Source: CAVPGP01 sp963704025 (GTDB taxonomy: Bacteria > Actinomycetota > Thermoleophilia > Gaiellales > Gaiellaceae). Taken from it: DNA of 64,000 bases. Position 1 is the first letter of the stretch, and each line of letters opens with the position of its first letter. A model generated the notes under the pieces. The model searched no databases. It worked only from the letters and a program-made list of their open reading frames with translations, and had not been told where the DNA came from. Shown in pieces: positions 8,031-16,193 of this stretch. The stretch covers positions 1,410,375 through 1,474,374 of the forward strand of contig CAVPGP010000001.1 in assembly GCA_963704025.1 (NCBI GenBank), in the 5' to 3' direction. A program made the translations under genes and the position numbers.

Positions 8031-8531
8031 GTGCCTTACGTCAAGCGATCTGAGCTGCGGCTGACCGACGAGGAGCTCGAGGAGTTCCTCCGGTCGAACA
8101 AGTGGGGTCGCCTGGCGACGGCGAACGTCGACCTTGAGCCGCACATCACGCCGCTCGGGTTCGTCTTCCACGGCGGCGCTGTCTACTTCCATGCGATGCG
8201 CAAGGGACGGCGCGGACGCGACCTCGCGGAGAACCCCAAGGTCGCGTTCCTCGTCGACGACGGCGTCGCGGCCGGCGACCCGTACACGAAGCGGCGCGGC
8301 GCGATCCTGTACGGACACTGCGTCGTCGCCGACGACGACCCTGACCTCGACGGCGCCAAGCACGCGTACATGCGCGCGATGGAGGCGAAGAGCCTCGACG
8401 AGATCCAGCGGCGCACGCACTCGTGGTACCGGATCGACATCACGCGCACGTCCTCGTGGGACTTCCGCAAGATCCCGACGGGCGCCGACCGGAAGGTCGA
8501 CCGCGAGGTCGCGGTGCGCGGCGCCGAGTAG
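8031..8531 (+). CDS. Pyridoxamine 5'-phosphate oxidase-like (split beta-barrel) flavin/F420 protein
   Basis: A 166-residue PPOX-class protein. The N-terminal segment LRSNKWGRLATANVDLEPHITPLGF and the later strands (GAVYFHAMRKGRRGRDL, KVAFLVDDG) are typical of the split-barrel fold that binds FMN, F420 or heme. In actinobacteria many members are F420-dependent reductases, so a reductive step on an intermediate or a protective role is possible. GTG at 8031 is preceded by GGGAGG. The next ligase starts 5 nt downstream of its stop, so they are co-transcribed. Confidence 0.88.
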   Translation: MPYVKRSELRLTDEELEEFLRSNKWGRLATANVDLEPHITPLGFVFHGGAVYFHAMRKGRRGRDLAENPKVAFLVDDGVAAGDPYTKRRGAILYGHCVVADDDPDLDGAKHAYMRAMEAKSLDEIQRRTHSWYRIDITRTSSWDFRKIPTGADRKVDREVAVRGAE

Positions 8532-8535
8532 CGCA

Positions 8536-10140
8536 GTGGCGGGGTTTCCCACGCGGGCCGACTGCGTGCTCCCGGAGCTCCTTCGCGCACACGCCGACCG
8601 GCAGCCGGACAAGGTGTTCGCGGTCTTCGAGGACGGAGACGAATGGACTTACCGCGAGACCGCGGAGCGCACGTGGCGCTGCGGAAACGGATTGCGCGAG
8701 CTCGGGCTCGAGCAGCGCGAGCCGATCGTCGCGTGGCTCCCGAACGGGAAGGAAGCGGTGCTCGCGTGGTTCGGCGCGGCGGCCGCGGGGCTCGTGTACA
8801 CGCCGCTCAACACGGCGTACAAAGGCGCGCTGCTCGAGGACGCGCTCGATCTTCTGCGTGCACGCGTCCTCGTCCTCCACGCAGGACTCGTCGACTGCCT
8901 CGTCGGGCTCCATCTTTCGCACCTCGAGCGGCTCGTCGTCGTCGGGGGCGACGGCGCGCCGCTCCCGGACGGCCTTCCGCCGGCCCTTGCCTGGGACGAG
9001 GTGGCCACGGCGGCCGACGCGTCGCAACCCGTGCTGCCTACGCCGATCGAGCCGTGGGACGACCAGATGGTGATGTTCACCGGCGGGACGACGGGCGCCT
9101 CGAAGGCAGTGCGGCGGACGAATGTGCTGTACCAGAAGATGTGCGAGCCGAGCTTCGACCAGGTCGGCATCGGCGCCGACGACCGGTTCTTCGTCTGCGC
9201 GCCCATGTTCCACGGCGGCGCGGACGTCCCCATCTACTCGATGCTGCGGCACGGCGGCTCCGTGGCGATCGTGCAGGGCTTCCGCACGAGCCGGTTCTGG
9301 GACGACGTGCGCCGGTACGAATGCACCGTCGCCTGGATCCACTCGGCGATGGCGCACTTCCTCTGGGAGCAGCCGGAGAGCCCCGACGATCGAGACCACC
9401 CGCTGCGCCTCGCGATGCAGGCGCCGCTCCTGCCGACCATGAAGGAGTTCGCCGAGCGCTTCGGCATCCGGCTCTACACCGTCTACGGGATGACCGAGCT
9501 GCCGTGTCCGTTCTCGATCCTGGACCCCGTCGACCACCGCACGCTCGGGAAGCCGTGGGACCCCGACGTCGAGTTGCGCCTGGTCGACGAGCACGATCGC
9601 GAGGTCCCTGACGGAACGCCGGGCGAGCTGCTCGTCCGCCACAAGGTCGCGTGGGCGATCACACCGGGGTACCTGCACAACCCGGAGGCGACCGCCGACG
9701 TCTGGCGCAACGGCTGGTTCCACAGCGGCGACGTCTTCGTTCGTGACGCCGACGGCGACTACTCGCTCGTCGGTCGCGTCAAGGATTCGATCCGCCGCCG
9801 CGGCGAGAACATCTCGGCCGCCGAGGTCGAGCGCGAGCTGCTGGCGCACCCCGCCATCGCGGATGCGGGCGTGGTCGGGATCCGCGTCGCGGTCGAGCAG
9901 GAGGTGATGGCGTTCCTCGTCCTCCGTCCGGATGCCGAGGTGGCGCCCGAGGACGTGATCGCGTTCGTCGCCGATCGCCTGCCGTACTACGCGGTGCCGC
10001 GCTACCTCGAGTTCGTCGACGAGCTGCCGCGGACCGTGGCGCTTCGCGTCGACAAGCAGACGCTCGCGGAGCGTGCAGTCTCGGCCGCGACGTGGGACCG
10101 AGAGGCCGCCGGGATCCGGCTGCGACGCGAGCGCCTCTAG
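8536..10140 (+). CDS. Second CaiC-like acyl-CoA ligase
   Basis: A 534-residue paralogue of the ligase at 4,806, clearly related along its length. Motifs are FTGGTTGASKAV (P-loop), YTVYGMTEL and VKDSIRRRGENIS. At the C-terminal position where ligase 1 has a Lys in SHKL, this protein has ALRV (Arg), a substitution also known among CaiC-like enzymes but worth noting for activity. GTG at 8536 is chosen because it follows the upstream stop by four bases and starts the conserved N-terminus. It probably activates a different acid from ligase 1, for example a later intermediate after side-chain or ring cleavage. Confidence 0.92.
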   Translation: MAGFPTRADCVLPELLRAHADRQPDKVFAVFEDGDEWTYRETAERTWRCGNGLRELGLEQREPIVAWLPNGKEAVLAWFGAAAAGLVYTPLNTAYKGALLEDALDLLRARVLVLHAGLVDCLVGLHLSHLERLVVVGGDGAPLPDGLPPALAWDEVATAADASQPVLPTPIEPWDDQMVMFTGGTTGASKAVRRTNVLYQKMCEPSFDQVGIGADDRFFVCAPMFHGGADVPIYSMLRHGGSVAIVQGFRTSRFWDDVRRYECTVAWIHSAMAHFLWEQPESPDDRDHPLRLAMQAPLLPTMKEFAERFGIRLYTVYGMTELPCPFSILDPVDHRTLGKPWDPDVELRLVDEHDREVPDGTPGELLVRHKVAWAITPGYLHNPEATADVWRNGWFHSGDVFVRDADGDYSLVGRVKDSIRRRGENISAAEVERELLAHPAIADAGVVGIRVAVEQEVMAFLVLRPDAEVAPEDVIAFVADRLPYYAVPRYLEFVDELPRTVALRVDKQTLAERAVSAATWDREAAGIRLRRERL

Positions 10141-10147
10141 GCGGGCC

Positions 10148-11548
10148 TCAACGGCTCGCCGCGCCGGCCGCCGCGACTCCGACCGGTGCTCCCGCCGCCG
10201 CCGCGCCCGCACGCCTCCCTGAGACGAGGCCCCAGCCGAGGCCGCCGCCGTAGACGTCCTCGTAGACGTTGCCGGCATCGGCTCCGGCCGCGTAGAGGCC
10301 CGGGGGGAGCCCGTTGCCCCGCACACTCATGTCGTCGTGGACCCGGAGACCGCCCATCGTGTACGTGATCGCGGCAACGCTGGGGATCACCCAGTACGGC
10401 GGCTCCACCAGCGGTGAGTGAGCTTCGCGCCGCGGCGGCTCGAGATCCCTGACCGGATCGGTCGCCTCGTTGTAGGTGCGAATCGAGTCCAGCACGTTCA
10501 CGGCCGGCACGTCGAACTCGCGCTCCATCGCGACAGCGAGCGACTCGATGTCCGGCTCCTTGACGATCTTCGTCCCGAACTGCTCGAGCGCGCTGACGCG
10601 GTACATCGTCTTCGTGGTCGGCAGGCCGGGGATGCCGACGAGATCCGCGTCGACCCACTGCTCCCGGATGCGGTCGTCGAAGACCGTGTAATAGCGGCCG
10701 CCGTGCTGGCGGGAGCCGACCTGTGCGCTGTGCTCGTCGATGCAGCCGACGGACTCGTCCTTGAACCGCAAGCCGAGCTGGTTCAGCAGGACGCAGTAGT
10801 CGGTGTAGACCATCGTCGCCGACAGGTAGTCGGCGGTCTCCCACTCGTGCCCTTCGACCCACGGGAAGGTGTGGCCGTAGAAAGAATGCATACCTCTGCT
10901 CATCTCCGCACCGAGTGGGGTAAGCGCGCGCAGCGCGATCCCGTCACTCTGCCGGTTGCCGCGGATGACCAGATCGTCGGCCCACGGAGTGATGAAGCGG
11001 GAGACGAGCTCCTTGCTGTTGTGGAAGCCGCCCGCGGCGAAAACGACCGCGTCGGCATCCAGCTGTCTCTCGTCGTCGCCGTTCGCCGTCCATCGGACGC
11101 TCCACTGCTCTCCGATGCGGCCGACGCCGGTGACGCGCGCCGACACGACGATCTCGGCGCCCAACTCGCGCGCACGCGCGGCCATCGCCTCTGCGAAGGG
11201 CTCGCGCGCGCCGACCTCGCCGAGGCCCATCAGCCGTGCGCGGCCCATGTGGTGCTTCATGCACGGCGCCTCCGGATGGAGCGGAAGCCCGTGCGACTCG
11301 AGCCATTCCCAGCCGGGGCGAATCTCGTTCACGACGATGCGCTGGAGGTTCTCGTCGCCGCGCGGGATCCAACGGCGCGCGTCCTCGAGCGTGGCCGGCG
11401 ACCACACGAGGCCGCCGCTCATCGCCATGGAGCCGCCGACGGCCGGCCCTGCTTCCAGGACCGTGACCTCCGCGCTCTGCTCCGCCGCGGCGATCGCGGT
11501 CACGAGCCCGGCCATCCCGCCCCCGACAACGACCACCTGACGAGTCAC
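10148..11548 (-). CDS. FAD-dependent oxidoreductase, fumarate reductase/KstD-like
   Basis: About 466 residues of the FAD_binding_2 family. The dinucleotide motif GGGMAG is at the N-terminus and a second FAD-contact region (YAAGADAGN) near the C-terminus. The family contains 3-ketosteroid dehydrogenases, which introduce ring double bonds, and fumarate-reductase-like enzymes. In this context a dehydrogenation of a cyclic CoA ester or ketone is plausible. The GTG at 11548 is preferred over that at 11563 because AGGGAG lies 6-7 nt before it. Convergent with ligase 2, with only 7 nt between the stops. Confidence 0.88.
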   Translation of the reverse strand: MTRQVVVVGGGMAGLVTAIAAAEQSAEVTVLEAGPAVGGSMAMSGGLVWSPATLEDARRWIPRGDENLQRIVVNEIRPGWEWLESHGLPLHPEAPCMKHHMGRARLMGLGEVGAREPFAEAMAARARELGAEIVVSARVTGVGRIGEQWSVRWTANGDDERQLDADAVVFAAGGFHNSKELVSRFITPWADDLVIRGNRQSDGIALRALTPLGAEMSRGMHSFYGHTFPWVEGHEWETADYLSATMVYTDYCVLLNQLGLRFKDESVGCIDEHSAQVGSRQHGGRYYTVFDDRIREQWVDADLVGIPGLPTTKTMYRVSALEQFGTKIVKEPDIESLAVAMEREFDVPAVNVLDSIRTYNEATDPVRDLEPPRREAHSPLVEPPYWVIPSVAAITYTMGGLRVHDDMSVRGNGLPPGLYAAGADAGNVYEDVYGGGLGWGLVSGRRAGAAAAGAPVGVAAAGAASR

Positions 11549-11565
11549 AGCGCGCTCCCTCACCT

Positions 11566-11587
11566 GTTAACTGAATCGAGTTCATGG
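11566..11587 (-). promoter_or_regulatory. Operator-like palindrome in the FAD oxidoreductase promoter
   Basis: AACT (11569-11572) and AGTT (11579-11582) form arms around six bases, within a 20-bp match to the site at 84-103. On the minus strand TTGCGC, 17 bp and TAGAAC precede it, placing the palindrome at the predicted start of transcription, as at the other regulon promoters. Confidence 0.45.
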
Positions 11588-11631
11588 TTCTACAGCATGG
11601 AGGCGACGAGCGCAAGTCGTTCTGCGAAGCC

Positions 11632-11660
11632 TTGCAATCGCTTGTCGATGTCTCTAGACT
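11632..11660 (+). promoter_or_regulatory. Sigma-70-type promoter for the sORF - acyl-CoA dehydrogenase operon
   Basis: TTGCAA (11632-11637), a 17-bp spacer and TAGACT (11655-11660) precede the 55-codon ORF. Overlapping the -10 box is ACTCGAATTC, a weak relative of the regulon operator (7 of 10 positions). Confidence 0.45.
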
Positions 11661-11695
11661 CGAATTCGATTCGGGTAGCCCAGGAAGGAGACCCC

Positions 11696-11863
11696 ATGGT
11701 TCGGACGGCTGCGATCTCCAAGGGCGGCGCGTGGAACGCGCCGTGGTTCGCCATGGTGCTCAAGCAGGCGCCGCACGTCCCGTTGCGGGCGCAGAAGCTC
11801 TCGAATCTCACAACCGCGAAGATCACTGCATACCAGCAGTACTGGTCGGGACTCTTCAAGTAA
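11696..11863 (+). CDS. Small protein of 55 residues, unknown, coupled to acyl-CoA dehydrogenase
   Basis: An ORF of 55 codons with an excellent ribosome-binding site (AGGAAGGAG, 5 nt before ATG) and a plausible promoter 36 nt upstream. Its TAA overlaps the ATG of the acyl-CoA dehydrogenase by one base (TAATG), so translation of the two is coupled. The peptide is basic and rich in aromatic residues (two WNAPW/YWSGL-type patches), with no clear signal sequence or cysteine. I do not recognise the family. It may be a small partner subunit, or a leader whose translation sets expression of the dehydrogenase. Confidence 0.72.
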   Translation: MVRTAAISKGGAWNAPWFAMVLKQAPHVPLRAQKLSNLTTAKITAYQQYWSGLFK

Positions 11864-13170
11864 TGGCCTGGGACTTTTCGACCGAACCGGAGTTCGAGGA
11901 GCACCTCGCATGGATGCGCGAGCTCGTGCGGGAGGAGATCTGGCCGATCGAGGCGATCGAGCACGAGATCGACCAGGCGCAGCTCGAGCGGATCTACGCG
12001 CCGTTGCAGGAGCGCGTGAAGCAGCGGGGGCTCTGGGCGGCGCACCTGCCGCCCGAGCTCGGCGGGCAGGGCTTCGGTCAGGTGAAGCTCGGTCTGATGA
12101 ACGAGATCCTCGGCACCTCGATCTACGCGCCGAACGCATTCGGCTGTCAGGCGCCGGACTCCGGGAACAGCGAGATCATCGCGCTCGCCGGTACGCCGGA
12201 GCAGAAGGAGCGCTGGCTCTACCCGCTCCTGAGCGGTGAGCTGAAGTCGGCGTTCTCGATGACGGAGCCGGAGACGCCGGGATCGGATCCCACGCAGCTG
12301 AGGACGCGCGCCGTCCGGCAGGACGACGGCGGGTACGTCCTCACGGGCCACAAGTGGTTCACGTCGAACGGATCGATTGCGGACTTCCTCGTCGTGATGG
12401 CCGTCACCGATCCGGACGCCAAGCCGCACGAACGTGCATCCATGTTCATCGTCCCCGTCGACACGCCCGGCGTGAACATCGTGCGCGACGTCCCGAACAT
12501 GGAGCAGCCGTACCCTCACTTCGGGATGCTGGGCGGGCACACGGAGATCCTCTACGAGGACGTGCGCCTCCCCGCGGACGCATTGCTGGGGAAGGAGGGC
12601 GAGGGGTTCCTCATCGCCCAGCACCGGCTCGTACCGGGCAGGATCCATCACTGCATGCGCTGGCTCGGCGTCGCCGGGCGTGCGTTCGACATGCTCTGCG
12701 AGCGCGCGCTCTACCGGCCTGTGCGCGGCGGGCTCTTGCGCGACAAGCAGACCGTGCAGAACTGGATCGCCGACTCGGCCGCACAGATCCAGGCCGCGCG
12801 ATTGATGACCCTGCACGCGGCGTGGAAGATCGACATGTACGGCTCGAGCGCCGCGCGGACCGACGTGTCGCTGATCAAGGTCTTCGGCGCGCAGGTCCTG
12901 CACGACGTCGTGGATCGCGCCCTACAGGCCCATGGCGGGCTCGGCTACTCGACGGACATGCCGCTCGAGGCCAGGTACCGGTACGCGCGTCACGCCCGGT
13001 TCGTCGACGGCGCCGACGAGGTCCATCGCGAGTCCGTCGCCCGCGCGATCCTCAAGAGCTACGAGGCGCCCGCCGACGGCGTCCCGTCCGAGTACGTGCC
13101 GGCGCGGCGCGAGGCGGCGCGGCGGAAGTTCTCGCACATCCTCGATCCTGTCGCGGCGTCGGCCGAGTGA
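11863..13170 (+). CDS. Acyl-CoA dehydrogenase (ACAD10/11-like)
   Basis: A 435-residue FAD-dependent acyl-CoA dehydrogenase with the three usual domains. FSMTEPETPGSDPT and WFTSNGSIADF mark the FAD/substrate beta domain, and the C-terminal QAHGGLGYSTDMPLEARYR stretch and HRESVARAIL resemble ACAD10/11-type enzymes. It makes the alpha,beta double bond of a CoA ester and passes electrons to an ETF encoded elsewhere. ATG at 11863 overlaps the stop of the 55-residue ORF. It heads a run of degradative genes to 17,125 with gaps of at most 11 nt. Confidence 0.93.
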   Translation: MAWDFSTEPEFEEHLAWMRELVREEIWPIEAIEHEIDQAQLERIYAPLQERVKQRGLWAAHLPPELGGQGFGQVKLGLMNEILGTSIYAPNAFGCQAPDSGNSEIIALAGTPEQKERWLYPLLSGELKSAFSMTEPETPGSDPTQLRTRAVRQDDGGYVLTGHKWFTSNGSIADFLVVMAVTDPDAKPHERASMFIVPVDTPGVNIVRDVPNMEQPYPHFGMLGGHTEILYEDVRLPADALLGKEGEGFLIAQHRLVPGRIHHCMRWLGVAGRAFDMLCERALYRPVRGGLLRDKQTVQNWIADSAAQIQAARLMTLHAAWKIDMYGSSAARTDVSLIKVFGAQVLHDVVDRALQAHGGLGYSTDMPLEARYRYARHARFVDGADEVHRESVARAILKSYEAPADGVPSEYVPARREAARRKFSHILDPVAASAE

Positions 13171-13180
13171 AGACGGCAGA

Positions 13181-14212
13181 GTGAAGGCGGTCCAGCTCGT
13201 CCGCTGGCAGGCGGAGCCCGAGCTCCGCGAGGTCGACGTGCCCGAGCCGGGCCCGGGCGAGGTGCTCGTCGAGGTCACCGCGGCGGGACTCTGCCACAGC
13301 GACCTCCACGTCATGGAGTGGCCGGAGGGAACGCTCCGGTGGGAGCTCCCGTTCACGCTCGGGCACGAGAACGCAGGCATCGTCGCGGCGCTCGGCGAAG
13401 GTGTCACCGGTCTGGCGCTGGGCGATGCGGTGCTCGTCTACGGCCCGTGGGGCTGCGGCGCGTGCACACAGTGCATCCGCGGGGCCGAGAACCTCTGCGA
13501 CCACCGGCTCGAGCGTCCGGGGACGGGGTGCGGGCTCGGCTACGACGGCGGGCTCGCCGACTACGTCCTCGTGCCGTCGCAGCGGCTGCTCGTCCCCATC
13601 GGCGACCTCGATCCCGTGCACGCCGCGCCGCTGACGGACGCCGCGCTGTCGCCGTACCACGCGCTCAAGAGCGAGCTGTGGCGGCTCGTGCCCGGCTCGT
13701 CGGCGGTCGTGATCGGCATCGGCGGTCTCGGCCACGTCGCCGTCCAGCTCCTGCGGGAGCTCTCGCCCGCGCGCGTCGTCGCGATCGACCTGCGCGAGGA
13801 ACCGCGCCGCCTGGCAGCGGCGGCCGGCGCCGCCGCGCTCGACGCCAACGGCCTCGAGGCGGCCGACGTCCGCGCAGCCCTGGGCGGAGGCGGAGCGACG
13901 GTCGTCCTGGACTTCGTCGGCAGCGACCAGACGCTCGCGCTCGCCGCCGCGACGATCGCCACCGGTGGCCACGTGAGCGTCGTCGGCGTCGGCGGCGGCA
14001 CGTTCCCGATGGCGTTCGGGACGACGCCGCTCGAATGGTCTCTGAGCAGACCGAGCTGGGGCACGCTGCCGGAGCTCTACGAGGTCGTGGCGCTGGCACG
14101 TGCAGGCTCGATCGAGATCGAGGTCGAGCCGCTGCGGCTCGAGGACGCGATCGACGGCTATGCGCGGCTGCGGAGCGGGGCGATCGCCGGACGCGCGGTG
14201 GTCGTGCCGTGA
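13181..14212 (+). CDS. Zinc-dependent alcohol dehydrogenase (MDR family)
   Basis: A 343-residue medium-chain dehydrogenase. Catalytic zinc ligands are in GLCHSDLH (Cys and His) and GHENAG. The structural zinc loop is present as CGACTQCIRGAENLC, and the NAD site reads GIGGLGHVAVQLL. It should interconvert an alcohol and aldehyde or ketone. GTG at 13181 is 10 nt after the acyl-CoA dehydrogenase stop. Its own stop overlaps the next SDR start (GTGA). Confidence 0.92.
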   Translation: MKAVQLVRWQAEPELREVDVPEPGPGEVLVEVTAAGLCHSDLHVMEWPEGTLRWELPFTLGHENAGIVAALGEGVTGLALGDAVLVYGPWGCGACTQCIRGAENLCDHRLERPGTGCGLGYDGGLADYVLVPSQRLLVPIGDLDPVHAAPLTDAALSPYHALKSELWRLVPGSSAVVIGIGGLGHVAVQLLRELSPARVVAIDLREEPRRLAAAAGAAALDANGLEAADVRAALGGGGATVVLDFVGSDQTLALAAATIATGGHVSVVGVGGGTFPMAFGTTPLEWSLSRPSWGTLPELYEVVALARAGSIEIEVEPLRLEDAIDGYARLRSGAIAGRAVVVP

Positions 14213-15018
14213 CGCTCGAGGGCAAGTTCGCGGTCGTGACGGGTGGAGGCTCCGGCCTCGGCGAGACGATCTGCCTGCGTCTCGCACGCGACGGCGCGAA
14301 GGTCGCGGTCCTCGACGTCGACGTCCAGGCCGCGAAGCTGACGGCGGAGCTCGCCGGCGGCGTCGCGGTGCACGCAGACGTGAGCGACAGCGCCTCGGTC
14401 GACAGCGCGCTCGCCGAGGCGGAGGCTGCGCTCGGGCCGGTCGACGTCTGGGTCAACAACGCGGGCATCGCGGCGGCCCCACAGTTCGAGCGCATCGCGT
14501 CACGCGCGGAGCAGCAGCTCGCCGAGGCGGCGGCCGACGGCCGCTTGACGACGGCGCTGGACGCTCTCGTCCGCCTGCCCGACGAAGAGTGGCGGACGAT
14601 GCTCGCAGTCCACCTGGACGGGACGTTCTTCGGGACGCGCGCCGCGGCCCGCTCGATGGCGCAGCGCGGCGGCGGCGTCATCGTCAACATCGCATCGGTC
14701 TGCGGCCTCGAGGGCTGCACCGGATTCCCGCACTACTCGGCGGCCAAGGCCGGCGTGCTCGGCTTCACGCGCGCCGTCGCCAAGGAGCTCATCGTCCAGG
14801 GCATCCGCGTCAACGCCGTCGCACCCGGGTTCCTCGAGTCGGCGGGCGCGGGGATCGACGGAAGCGGGTTGCGGGCGGCGCAGCGCCTTCGGACGCCGGC
14901 CGGGCGATTCGGCCGAGCCGAGGAGATCGCGGGGACCGTCGCGTTCCTGGCGAGCGACGACGCCGGATTCTTCGTCGGCGAGACGCTGAGCCCGAACGGC
15001 GGGCTCGTCACTATCTAG
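14209..15018 (+). CDS. SDR-family oxidoreductase
   Basis: A 269-residue classical SDR with TGGGSGLG near the N-terminus, VNNAG, a catalytic Ser in NIASVCG and the YSAAK active site, ending in the NGGLVTI tail. It has an extra stretch of about 20 residues after the NNAG region (RIASRAEQQLAEAAADGRL) compared with minimal SDRs. GTG at 14209 overlaps the preceding stop. Probably a beta-hydroxyacyl or ring-alcohol dehydrogenase of the pathway. Confidence 0.9.
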   Translation: MTLEGKFAVVTGGGSGLGETICLRLARDGAKVAVLDVDVQAAKLTAELAGGVAVHADVSDSASVDSALAEAEAALGPVDVWVNNAGIAAAPQFERIASRAEQQLAEAAADGRLTTALDALVRLPDEEWRTMLAVHLDGTFFGTRAAARSMAQRGGGVIVNIASVCGLEGCTGFPHYSAAKAGVLGFTRAVAKELIVQGIRVNAVAPGFLESAGAGIDGSGLRAAQRLRTPAGRFGRAEEIAGTVAFLASDDAGFFVGETLSPNGGLVTI

Positions 15019-15029
15019 GGAGGAGCGGC

Positions 15030-16193
15030 ATGGAAGGACGTGAGGTCGTCATCGTCGAGGCAGTCCGGACGCCGGTCGGCCGCGGCCATCCGGAGAAGGG
15101 CTACTACAAGGACGTGCACCCGAACGAGCTCCTGGGCAGGACGTGGGTCGAGGTGATCGAGCGGGCCGGAATCGAGCCCGAGCAGGTCGAGGACGTGATC
15201 ACCGGCTGCGTCCAGCAGTACGGCGAGCAGTCGTACAACATCGGCCGCAACGCGTGGCTGCAGGCCGGGCTGCCGATCGAGACGCCTGCGACCACGATCG
15301 ACCGTCAGTGCGGCTCGGCGCAGCAGGCCGTGAACTTCGCCGCGGCCCTGATCGCCTCCGGGATCCACGAGGTGGCGATCGGCGGCGGCGTGGAGCACAT
15401 GGGGCACATCCCGCTCTCGGCCAACGCCGGGCTGATCGAGCAGCTCGGCACGCCGTTCCCGCAGGAGCTGCTGGATCGGCACCGGATCATCAACCAGGGC
15501 CTGAGCGCGGAGCTGATCGCCGAGACGTGGAAGATCTCGCGCCAGGACTGTGACGAGATCGCGCTGCGCTCGCAGCAGCGGGCGGCGCGTGCGACCGACG
15601 AGGGCCGCTTCGAGCGGGAGATCCTGCCGTACCGGGTCAACGGCGACGTCTACACGACCGACCAGGGCATCCGCCCGGAGACGACGCTCGAGGCGCTCGG
15701 TGAGCTGAGAGCCGCCTTCAAGGAGGACGGTCTGGTCACGGCGGGCAACTCGTCGCAGGTCTCGGACGGCGCCTCGGCGGTGCTGCTGATGTCGCGCGAG
15801 AAGGCCGACGAGCTCGGCCTGAGGGCGCGGGCGCGGATCGTCGACCAGACGACCGTGGGCGTCGACCCGATCCTGATGCTGACCGGGCCGATTCCGGCCA
15901 CCCGCAAGATCCTCGAGCGCAACGGGATGACGCTCGACGACATCGACCTGATCGAGGTCAACGAGGCGTTCGCCTCGGTGATCGCAGCGTGGGAGCGCGA
16001 GCTCGAGCCCGACGTCGACAGGGTGAACGTCAACGGCGGCGCCATCGCCCTCGGCCATCCGCTCGGCTCGACGGGCGGTCGCCTGATCACGACGCTCCTG
16101 CACGAGCTCGAGCGGTCCGACAAGGAGCTCGGGCTGGTGACGATGTGCTGCGGCGGCGGCCTGGGCACCGCGACCCTGATCGAGAGGCTGTGA
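15030..16193 (+). CDS. Acetyl-CoA acetyltransferase (thiolase)
   Basis: A 387-residue canonical thiolase. The acyl-accepting Cys is in TIDRQCGSAQQ near residue 92, the GHP motif is intact (ALGHPLGSTGGR), and the second cysteine lies in MCCGGGLGT. It carries out the thiolytic release of acetyl- or propionyl-CoA that ends a beta-oxidation round. AGGAG lies before ATG 15030. The stop overlaps the next gene (TGATG). Unlike the thiolase-like protein at 6,835 it keeps all catalytic residues, so it is the likely true thiolase. Confidence 0.94.
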   Translation: MEGREVVIVEAVRTPVGRGHPEKGYYKDVHPNELLGRTWVEVIERAGIEPEQVEDVITGCVQQYGEQSYNIGRNAWLQAGLPIETPATTIDRQCGSAQQAVNFAAALIASGIHEVAIGGGVEHMGHIPLSANAGLIEQLGTPFPQELLDRHRIINQGLSAELIAETWKISRQDCDEIALRSQQRAARATDEGRFEREILPYRVNGDVYTTDQGIRPETTLEALGELRAAFKEDGLVTAGNSSQVSDGASAVLLMSREKADELGLRARARIVDQTTVGVDPILMLTGPIPATRKILERNGMTLDDIDLIEVNEAFASVIAAWERELEPDVDRVNVNGGAIALGHPLGSTGGRLITTLLHELERSDKELGLVTMCCGGGLGTATLIERL

